A stretch of 64,000 nucleotides of DNA from an uncultured Acetatifactor sp. (GTDB taxonomy: Bacteria > Bacillota > Clostridia > Lachnospirales > Lachnospiraceae). The notes beneath the pieces are model-generated. The model was not told where the DNA came from. It saw only the letters and a list, made by a program, of their open reading frames with translations, and did not search any database. Of the stretch, positions 55,638 through 62,644 are shown one piece after another (position 1 is the first letter of the stretch; the number at the start of each line of letters is the position of its first letter). The stretch lies in NCBI GenBank assembly GCA_910585015.1, contig CAJUCT010000025.1, positions 5,619-69,618 of the forward strand, written 5' to 3'. The position numbers were made by a program, and so were the translations under genes.

Positions 55638-56472
55638 ATAGCGCACCTTTTGGACAATTTTTCACACACTCAAAGCAAAGAATACATTCTGTGCCATTCT
55701 TTCGTTTTCGAGAATTATTTGTAACATCAACTTCCATTGGACACACTTTTTTACATTTACCACAAGAAATACATTTACTTTTATCACATTTGATTCGGAG
55801 TAGCGAAAAATAACTCATGGGTTTCAGAAATATTGTGATAGGACATATGTATTTGCAAAATGCGCGATTATCCTTAAAGGCAAAAGCCAATATTATCCCA
55901 ACTGCATAGTATATGATATTACCAATGATAAACGCCCAAAACATAATTCTCTCAATGTTACCAATATGAGCAAGAAATAGTACCGAAACAAATATAAGAG
56001 AAATTGCAAAGGTAATATACCTTATCCACCCAATCTTTTTTCTTGACGTTTTAGGAATCTTATATGGGAGAAAATCAAGCACTATTGCCGTCCAGCAAGC
56101 ATACCCACACCAACCTCTTCCAAAAAGCAGCGGTCCAAAAATTTTTGCTACCGCATAATGAATTGTTGCAGCTTCAAACACACCTGTAAAGAGATAATAC
56201 CAAAATCCCTCAATCTGCATATTCTCGCTGCAAATAAAGCCTAAATAAACCAACATATAAAGCCCGACTAAAAGCTGTGCAATTCTGCGTGCATACTTGT
56301 ATTTTTTTACATAAAGAAACATACCTAAAGAAATTGATATTCCGATATAGCTAAAATTAAATAAATAGAATGTATTGTCCAGTGTCAACCATAATGTTAC
56401 TGCAACAGTTTCAAATATTACCAACATACTAAGCGGTAGAAAATACTTTTTCACTTTGTTCCTCCAATCCAT
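55636..56472 (-). CDS. Membrane 4Fe-4S polyferredoxin, NapH/CcoG-like
   Basis: The 278-residue protein has about six hydrophobic helices (starting near residues 12, 38, 68, 95, 152 and 178). Between helices lie FGRGWCGYACW near residues 117-126 and AFCKYICPITIF near 211, the paired cysteine motifs of the NapH/RnfB-like membrane ferredoxins. The C terminus has two 4Fe-4S clusters: CDKSKCISCGKCKKVCP and CILCFECVKNCP. Such proteins move electrons between the quinone or ferredoxin pool and a reductase. No obvious reductase partner is adjacent. The last residues PKGAL run to the stop next to the IS3 fragment, so a short C-terminal loss is possible. The gene is AT-rich. Confidence 0.85.
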   Translation of the reverse strand: MDWRNKVKKYFLPLSMLVIFETVAVTLWLTLDNTFYLFNFSYIGISISLGMFLYVKKYKYARRIAQLLVGLYMLVYLGFICSENMQIEGFWYYLFTGVFEAATIHYAVAKIFGPLLFGRGWCGYACWTAIVLDFLPYKIPKTSRKKIGWIRYITFAISLIFVSVLFLAHIGNIERIMFWAFIIGNIIYYAVGIILAFAFKDNRAFCKYICPITIFLKPMSYFSLLRIKCDKSKCISCGKCKKVCPMEVDVTNNSRKRKNGTECILCFECVKNCPKGAL

Positions 56473-56503
56473 AAATGCTCATTTGCCTTTTTACTAATCT
56501 TTT

Positions 56504-56679
56504 TCACTGTTTTACTTTATTTCCACTAATTACCGTCACTTGTAAATCTTTTGCGTCAATCAAACTTTCTTGTCTACATTTCGGGCAGTAGAGAGGATAG
56601 TTTTCAACTGTGTATCTGCTCTTATTTGTAATCTTGTTTTATTTCCGCAAATCGGACATAGTATCCATTTACTCTTCAT
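56504..56679 (-). pseudogene. Cysteine-rich KTR-domain protein, frameshifted
   Basis: On the minus strand the gene starts at an ATG overlapping the tetR stop by 11 bases and reads MKSKWILCPICGNKTRLQIR and ADTQLK. One missing base near 56595-56608 then shifts the frame; the continuation is YPLYCPKCRQESLIDAKDL and QVTVISGNKVKQ. This is the small zinc-ribbon KTR family (WILCP-CGNKTR... LYCPKC) often carried on clostridial conjugative elements beside regulators. The frameshift separates the two CxxC pairs, so the protein should be inactive, unless the shift is a sequencing error. Confidence 0.75.
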
Positions 56680-57298
56680 TATTACTTTCATTTTTCAAAA
56701 AATTATTTTCCTTTTGAGCTTTCTTTATATCTCCACCTGCTTGTAGTAAAAAAGCACAACACGCATTATAGACTTTTTCTTTTGCTGTATGCCTGTCTAC
56801 TTTTATAGTACCCGAAACTATCGCTACAAGAAGCCCGTGTGAATATACTATGGTATTTGTAAGATAATCTAATGTTTTATCTGTAGGTATAGAATAGAAA
56901 CTTGCTATTTTAGCAATTAAATTTTGATTATTTATTGCAGAAAGAATCGTTTCAAACGTACCCATGCAATAATTGCTTCCCTCATTTAGAAAAAGATATT
57001 TAAATAAATTTGGCATATCAAAAGCAATATCGACATAAGCATTGCCTATTTCTGAAAATCCGCTAACAGCATTTTCAGATAAAGGCTTCAATTTTTTATT
57101 TGCAAAAGCTATAGCATATTCGGCAAGAGCTTTGCGAAGCCCCTCCATATTATCAAAATGCCATACTAGGGGCTGTGTAGAGCAACCAATTTCTTTGGAT
57201 AAAGTTTTAATATTGACAGCAGAATACCCATCACGGATAAGCATTTGCAATGCTGTTTCCAAAATAACCGCTTTTGAAATCTGTGTTTTCCTTGCCAT
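56669..57298 (-). CDS. TetR-family transcriptional regulator (island)
   Basis: The 209-residue protein has an N-terminal helix-turn-helix: KAVILETALQMLIRDGYSAV and IKTLSKEIGCSTQPLVWHF, with the recognition helix at about residues 38-45. The C-terminal part is helical with FKYLFLNEGSNYCMGTF and a lysine-rich end. It is AT-rich and overlaps the KTR gene, forming a two-gene unit that faces towards the polyferredoxin gene 200 bases on. It might regulate that gene or the hydrolase. The upstream AT-rich stretch has near-palindromic TTATA/TATAA runs suited to an operator. Confidence 0.85.
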   Translation of the reverse strand: MARKTQISKAVILETALQMLIRDGYSAVNIKTLSKEIGCSTQPLVWHFDNMEGLRKALAEYAIAFANKKLKPLSENAVSGFSEIGNAYVDIAFDMPNLFKYLFLNEGSNYCMGTFETILSAINNQNLIAKIASFYSIPTDKTLDYLTNTIVYSHGLLVAIVSGTIKVDRHTAKEKVYNACCAFLLQAGGDIKKAQKENNFLKNESNNEE

Positions 57299-57542
57299 TT
57301 CAACACCTCATAATTTTATAATTTAATTTATATAATTTAGTTTATATTATAATCAAGAACGGATTTTTGTCAATCCCCTCGGATAAAATTTCATCTAATT
57401 TTCTTTCTTCCAGAAAACGGTATAGCGGTAAATTGTTTTATTTTGTCTAATTATTGATTTGCACTTTCACATCACCGTCTGAACGCAGATTGTTATCACC
57501 GGATATTTTGTCATTGCGCAGGATACTGTCACCATCATCAAA
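57299..57542. other. AT-rich intergenic segment upstream of the island tetR
   Basis: The first 60 bases are nearly all A and T, with TATAAT-like hexamers for the minus-strand tetR promoter. The rest shows no start signal and no recognised RNA. On the minus strand, a short frame near 57460-57540 without a start encodes DSILRNDKISGDNNLRSDGD, which is not recognised. Confidence 0.4.
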
Positions 57543-57875
57543 TTGACAGCACCTTTCTCTTGCCAGGGACGGCACACCTGTCTACACTGCCGCAAAGGAC
57601 ATGCTATGCGCAGGGACGGCACGGAATCCGCCAAGGGAAGGACAAAATTCAAATGTCCCAAGATCAGCTTTGCCGGCGGCAAATTTTGTACCTATGACCA
57701 CTTTTTGCCGGATGGTGACGAGCATTACATTGTAAATTTTCCGTTCATTGAGAATGAATATTACTATGATATTCTCCTTAGCTTTGGAGATAAGTGCGAG
57801 TGTCTTGAGCCTTTACATATCCGCGCAAAGATGAAGCAAAAAATATACGATATAGCTGCGATATATAGTAATTAA
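57543..57875 (+). pseudogene. Composite remnant: transposase-like zinc motif fused in frame to a WYL-domain C terminus
   Basis: The first 45 codons contain CRKGHAMRRDGTESAKGRTK and FKCPKISFAGGKFC, resembling the C-terminal zinc-knuckle part of a DDE transposase. The last 55 codons read YIVNFPFIENEYYYDILLSF and GDKCECLEPLHIRAKMKQKI, then YDIAAIYSN, the C-terminal end of a WYL-domain regulator. The junction near 57700 is in frame, so the whole looks like one open frame but is a fusion of two gene fragments, with no ribosome binding site. A terminator follows. Confidence 0.5.
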
Positions 57876-57890
57876 CACCTCAAACAACAA

Positions 57891-57926
57891 AAAAGCAATC
57901 AGCAACAATAATGCTGATTGCTTTTT
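57891..57926. terminator. Bidirectional terminator after the composite remnant
   Basis: GCAATCAGCA and TGCTGATTGC pair perfectly around ACAATAA, flanked by A's on the left and T's on the right. Confidence 0.85.
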
Positions 57927-57987
57927 GCTCCATGGCATATTTGAATTTGTTGTCAGCAGCTCCGCATAGATTTTTTGTGGTCTTGTC

Positions 57988-58425
57988 CAAATCAGCGAAA
58001 TGATTTTCCCACAGAACGGCGTCCGTTTCATTGCCATCAATGACGGCGTTGACAGCGCACAGGGCGACAACGATTTTGCCCCCTTGCGTAACATTTTTAA
58101 CGAATGGCTGGTGAGGGATACGAGCAAGAAAATCAAGGCAGTCAAGAGGTCAAAAGGCATGAGCGGGAAGCCCGTCACAAGCAAGCCCGTATGCCTGCCA
58201 AGCAGCAAATCCCCACGCCGGGAACGCTGGAATACCGCCGGACGGGAAGCACCCGCCGCTACCACCCCGGCTATGAGTGCAAATGGGCGACAAACACCGT
58301 GGCGCATATCCTTGAAAACCGGGAGTACACGGGCTGCCTTGTGAACTTCAAGACCGAGAAAGTGTCCTACAAGGTGAAGCTATCGGCAAACCGATTGGTT
58401 CACGTTCCAATTTGCAGGCACATCT
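57988..58425 (+). pseudogene. Large serine recombinase remnant (TnpX/TndX type)
   Basis: The first frame reads ISEMIFPQNGVRFIAINDGV, then FAPLRNIFNEWLVRDTSKKI and MSGKPVTSKP. After a shift near 58190-58205, a second frame reads QQIPTPGTLEYRRTGSTRRY, WATNTVAHILENREYTGCLV and KTEKVSYKVKL. These are consecutive parts of the large serine recombinases of Tn4451-like elements: the end of the catalytic domain and the recombinase domain. The catalytic serine region, the middle (after TSKP) and the zinc-ribbon/coiled-coil C terminus are absent. It ends at the stop codon of the convergent glycosyltransferase gene. Confidence 0.85.
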
Positions 58426-61400
58426 AATTATTCAAGATCAAAACCCAACTCTTCATCCAGCGCAGGAAAGTGTCCACATACTGGATGGATACGGTGTGGC
58501 CCGACAATACCGGATAAAACAGAGCGAACAGGGCAAGGGCCGCCGCTGCATAGAGCCCCAGAGCAATATAATATTTTTTCTCCGAAAACATATCTTTCAC
58601 CGTCAGCGCACTGTACATGATCATCAGCACCACGAAGGGCACACTGGGGAAATAGTGGTAGATAAAGGTACATCTGTCCACAAACATCCAGGGCAGGTAC
58701 TGCGCCAGGTAAGCAATGCACAAAAACAGGGCAATCCGATCTTTTTGCTTAATCACCAGGTAGAGCATATAGGCGAAAGCGGGGATTCCTACCCACCACA
58801 CCAGAGGATTGCCAAAGGCGCTGATTCCTTCCCGGGTCGTATCACTGATGATGCCGGAATAGTAGAAGATCGGTCGGATCATAGTGGGCCATTCATACCA
58901 GTGGGAGGAATAATAGTGGGTGGCATTCAGATTGGCATGGTAACGGAACATATACTCCTGGTTGGCTATCATCTTTGCCCACAGCTGCGTCTCCCGGCCC
59001 ACAAAGGGGATATAGGACAGCAGATAAATCAGCCCGGGAATCAGCACAAAGAATACCATACAGAAGAGGATAGTCTTTATGGTGCTGCCCCGGAAAGTAG
59101 CGATAACCTTGGAGTATAAAAGCCCGTTAGGGCCCCCCGAGGGCTTCTTTAAAGCCAGCCGGTACTCCCGGTATCTGCGGTACAGCGTGAGGAAGAAGAT
59201 TACAGCCAGGCCGATTCCGGCATATATACCTGTCCATTTGCAGGCGATACCCAGTCCCATGGCAATGCCGCAGGCCCCCAGAGGGACAAAGGTTTTGTAC
59301 AGCGGCGTGTCATAGAAACTCAGCCTGCTATAGCGGTACATGAAATAGTACATCAGCAGGATGAAGAATGTTACAAACACGTCGATAGTGGCCAGTCTGG
59401 TCTGGGCAAAATGCATGAAGTCAAAGGCGAACAGCATGCAGGCAAAGCCCGCTGTCAGGCGATCCTGGCTGATATTGCGGGCCAGCAGGTAGATCACCGG
59501 CAGCATCAGTACACCCAGCAAGGTTCCCATGAACCTCCAGCCAAAGGGGTTCATGCCAAAGAGGAAGACGCCCACGGACATGATGATTTTGCCCAGGGGA
59601 GGATGCGTGGTTTCATAGGTGGGCAGTCCGTGGAGAAACTCATAGGCTGTCCGGGCATGATAGATCTCGTCAAAATAGGTACTGTTGCGGAAACTGATGC
59701 CGTCTGCGGGGAAGGTGTCGTTTTCATCGAACAACTCCTGATAGTCCGGCGCATTGAGAGGCATGAAAGAAACTCCTTTCGCATCGGCCAAGGCCAGTTC
59801 CATCACGGAAGCCATGTCGGAATTGCAGGTAAGCCGCAGATAGTGGCAGTCTTCAGGCAGCTGTGTGCGGTCCCAGGCGAATACGTTGGTCATGATGATT
59901 TGACCGTCCGCCCCCACCGGCCGCCAGACATCCGACTCAGCAGCCTTATATTCCAGGGTGAAGCAACGATTTTCATAATTTCCCAGATACCAGTAAAGAT
60001 AGGAGGCGGTCTGATCCTCTCCGGTATATACTACCACCGTATCCCCCTGCCGCAGCAGGGTATCCGACTGGGGGGCCTTTAAGCTGCCCAGATCCCAAAA
60101 GGCCACCAGACTGTACACCGCCATAATGGTAAAGAGAATAATGGCGTCCTGGGTCAGAAAGGGCAGTTTTTCCTCGCTGGGGGCAGGCTCATAGGTAAAA
60201 TGCCTGGGAGCGGTTTTTTTCCTGCGCCATTTGATCTGGAAGGGAAGCAGGAAGGTGAAGGTGGACTCCCTGTCGGATACCTGCCGGATATCGTAACGCA
60301 CCAGCGTATGGTAGTAGGAGAAACCACAGATGACCATGCAGGCGGAGATGGTCAGGATCAGCGGCGCCTTTCTGTCATAGTTGCTGGGGTCATAAAAATA
60401 CAATATGTAAGCGGTGTTGTACAGGTGGATAATGGTAAAACCAAAGTAGCCCTCCAGAAATTCTTTCAGGGGGCGCACCGCATAGGCGAACAGGATCAGG
60501 GCCAGAGCCGGGTACAGGTAGCGTTCGTGCATGCGGACGGAGAACAGGAACACGGAGATGATCAGGAAACTGGCGGTGGTAAAATACCGGCTTTCCTTGT
60601 TCTGTGCCCGGAAAAAGAGCATGGCGGAGAGCAGCACAATCAGCAGGAGGATAATGGTGCCCCAGGTGCGATAACTGAAAAACAGCAGCCGGGTCTCCTG
60701 TGAGATCCAGTTCAGACCGAAAAATCCCCACAGATTGAAGGCATTTACCGCCACATAGGGATAGGAACCCAGGGTGGAGGCATATTGCAGGAACACCAGA
60801 TCCAGGCCAAAAGGCATACAGGCCAGAACCATAAAGCAGATCACTGTCAGCCCGGCAAACAGATTGTGGAAGAAATTCCGCCAGCTGAAATCAAACAGGA
60901 TGACCCGATCTATGATGCCGTAGATCAGCACAGGGGCAAACACCAGAGTCTGGGGTTTGAGCAGCACACCCATACCGAACACGATGTAGGCGGGGGTCAT
61001 TTTGTTCTCTGTCAAAAACCAGCACATGAGCAGCACGGTCAACGTAAACACGGAATCCACCTGTCCCCAGATGGAAGAGTTCAGGATGATAGCCGGGTTC
61101 AGAAGATAAAGCCCTGTCAACATGACAATCTGCTGCGGGGGCAGTTTTTTGGATGCAATCTTGTGAAAGAGCAGGGCGGTGGCCATATCGCAGAAGATCG
61201 CCGGCAGCTTGAGTAACAGCAGGCATGGCGCCGAAAGGTACGGTATTTTAAACAGGGAAAAAAGGGCCCCGATAAAATAGAGTACATAGACGAACCCCGG
61301 AGGATAATCGGCAAATACGCCGGAGGCATAAAAATTCTTGATTCCCCCTTCAAAAGCCAAATTGGCCCAGCCTGCAAAGCAGGCGGTGTCGGAGGCAAAG

Positions 61401-61561
61401 CCCTCGGAACTACCGGCCAAGATGCAGCGCAGCAAAAAAGCGCCTGCCAGTAGAATCAGGAAGATTTTCCTGGGATCATAGGTGGGCTTTTTGTCCATCC
61501 GATATATAAAATAATACATCATAACCAAAAACAGGATTGAAACTATATGAATCGGCAACAT
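58424..61561 (-). CDS. Double GT-C glycosyltransferase with C-terminal protein O-mannosyltransferase (PMT) module
   Basis: The 1045-residue membrane protein has two halves. The first (about 1-450) has about ten helices and FASDTACFAGWANLAFEGG with YPPGFVYVLYF in the first outer loop, like Gpi18/GT-C mannosyltransferases. An extracytoplasmic stretch of about 150 residues follows, with DTVVVYTGEDQ. The second half begins near residue 630 with YFDEIYHARTAYEFLHG and ETTHPPLGKII, the DE motif and loop of PMT-family (GT39) enzymes, followed by RLATIDVFVTFF and about nine helices. PMTs transfer sugars from polyprenyl phosphate to surface proteins. I start at ATG after GAGGGGAAATTGCC rather than upstream frame extensions. 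The adjacent sortase and surface protein suggest a surface-glycoprotein role. Confidence 0.85.
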   Translation of the reverse strand: MLPIHIVSILFLVMMYYFIYRMDKKPTYDPRKIFLILLAGAFLLRCILAGSSEGFASDTACFAGWANLAFEGGIKNFYASGVFADYPPGFVYVLYFIGALFSLFKIPYLSAPCLLLLKLPAIFCDMATALLFHKIASKKLPPQQIVMLTGLYLLNPAIILNSSIWGQVDSVFTLTVLLMCWFLTENKMTPAYIVFGMGVLLKPQTLVFAPVLIYGIIDRVILFDFSWRNFFHNLFAGLTVICFMVLACMPFGLDLVFLQYASTLGSYPYVAVNAFNLWGFFGLNWISQETRLLFFSYRTWGTIILLLIVLLSAMLFFRAQNKESRYFTTASFLIISVFLFSVRMHERYLYPALALILFAYAVRPLKEFLEGYFGFTIIHLYNTAYILYFYDPSNYDRKAPLILTISACMVICGFSYYHTLVRYDIRQVSDRESTFTFLLPFQIKWRRKKTAPRHFTYEPAPSEEKLPFLTQDAIILFTIMAVYSLVAFWDLGSLKAPQSDTLLRQGDTVVVYTGEDQTASYLYWYLGNYENRCFTLEYKAAESDVWRPVGADGQIIMTNVFAWDRTQLPEDCHYLRLTCNSDMASVMELALADAKGVSFMPLNAPDYQELFDENDTFPADGISFRNSTYFDEIYHARTAYEFLHGLPTYETTHPPLGKIIMSVGVFLFGMNPFGWRFMGTLLGVLMLPVIYLLARNISQDRLTAGFACMLFAFDFMHFAQTRLATIDVFVTFFILLMYYFMYRYSRLSFYDTPLYKTFVPLGACGIAMGLGIACKWTGIYAGIGLAVIFFLTLYRRYREYRLALKKPSGGPNGLLYSKVIATFRGSTIKTILFCMVFFVLIPGLIYLLSYIPFVGRETQLWAKMIANQEYMFRYHANLNATHYYSSHWYEWPTMIRPIFYYSGIISDTTREGISAFGNPLVWWVGIPAFAYMLYLVIKQKDRIALFLCIAYLAQYLPWMFVDRCTFIYHYFPSVPFVVLMIMYSALTVKDMFSEKKYYIALGLYAAAALALFALFYPVLSGHTVSIQYVDTFLRWMKSWVLILNN

Positions 61562-61726
61562 ATGGCAATTTCCCCTCTCAGTGTGCATCGTAATAGTCTG
61601 TTGATGACAGGTGCTTTTGAATATATGGACAATTATAACAAATAACTTGTCCGATATCAAATAGAAGATGACAGATCTGTAAAATTGTGCTATACTTTTT
61701 ATAAAAGCAACCATGGGAGGGGGGAG

Positions 61727-62545
61727 ATGCCGTTGAAAAAGGACACTGTAAAAATACTACAGTATGTAGCGGGCATTCTGGTTTTGGCGGCGTTCGTTGT
61801 GTTTTCCGGCTATAAGCTGGTGACATCCATCATTTCTGACAAGCGGGCCGAGGAAGAACACCAGCGCCTGCTGGATACGGTGGTTGCCGAGCAGTCCCAG
61901 GTTCCCACAGCGGAGACGAATGAAAACGGCGAGACCATAGATACTCTTCCCCCTCAGTATCCGCCGCTGGCTATCGACATGGATACTCTGAAAGAGATGA
62001 ACGGCGATTTCCGGGGATGGTTCTACTTTCCCGCAGTGGAGGTCAGTTATCCTGTGGTACAAGGGGAGGATAATGAGTATTATCTGAAGCATTCCTTTGA
62101 AGATGAGAAGAGCAATTCAGGCAGCATTTTCATGGACTGTGGCGCATCTCCCGATTGGAGCGACAGGAACACGTTTGTGTTCGGCCACAACATGAGGGAT
62201 GGCAGCATGTTCGGGACATTTAAAAAACTGGTGGATGACTCTTCTCTGCTGGATGCTAACCCCCGCTTCTATATATATACCGAAGACAAGGTTTATACAT
62301 ACGAGATCTTTTCCTATTATATGGCTCGTAAGGACAGCAACAGGTATATGGTGTTCTCGTCGGATGAGAACTATGACAAATATACCGGCTGGGCGGTGGA
62401 AAATTCTAACTATGCATTTGATGTGGATTTGTCAGGGCGACCTAATATTGTATCCCTGTCCACCTGTTACGGCTCGGCCGGAACTTCCAGAAGGCTTCTG
62501 ATCCATGGAGTATTAACTTTGACGGAGCCATATGGCATAAATTAA
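61727..62545 (+). CDS. Class B sortase
   Basis: Sortases cut a C-terminal sorting signal and attach the protein to the cell wall. The 272-residue protein has an N-terminal membrane helix (residues about 13-34, AGILVLAAFVVFSGYKLV), a short linker and the sortase fold with EVSYPVVQGEDNEYYL and SIFMDC. The triad is intact: His in TFVFGHNMRDGS near 152, Cys in VSLSTCYGS near 246 and Arg in SRRLLIHG near 254. The SxxLxTC-type and GEDNEYYL segments mark class B. ATG follows GGGAGGGGGGAG. The surface protein gene 99 bases downstream is its likely substrate. Confidence 0.93.
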   Translation: MPLKKDTVKILQYVAGILVLAAFVVFSGYKLVTSIISDKRAEEEHQRLLDTVVAEQSQVPTAETNENGETIDTLPPQYPPLAIDMDTLKEMNGDFRGWFYFPAVEVSYPVVQGEDNEYYLKHSFEDEKSNSGSIFMDCGASPDWSDRNTFVFGHNMRDGSMFGTFKKLVDDSSLLDANPRFYIYTEDKVYTYEIFSYYMARKDSNRYMVFSSDENYDKYTGWAVENSNYAFDVDLSGRPNIVSLSTCYGSAGTSRRLLIHGVLTLTEPYGIN

Positions 62546-62644
62546 TTATTTTGTAATATTTTTGAACCTTTTATACAAAAGGAAGCGTCTTAATATATGA
62601 AATGTAGTCCGTAGGTATCAGGAAGTGTCAAAGAGGAAAATAAC

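Noticed and set aside
54063..58425. Integration into the tRNA-Met 3' end with a duplicated att site
   Set aside because: I searched by eye for a repeat of the tRNA 3' end (for example TTCGAATCCCC) at the island's far side and did not find one.
58412..59119. Plus-strand frame opposite the glycosyltransferase 3' end
   Set aside because: Histidine- and glutamine-rich antisense product typical of shadow frames opposite membrane proteins.
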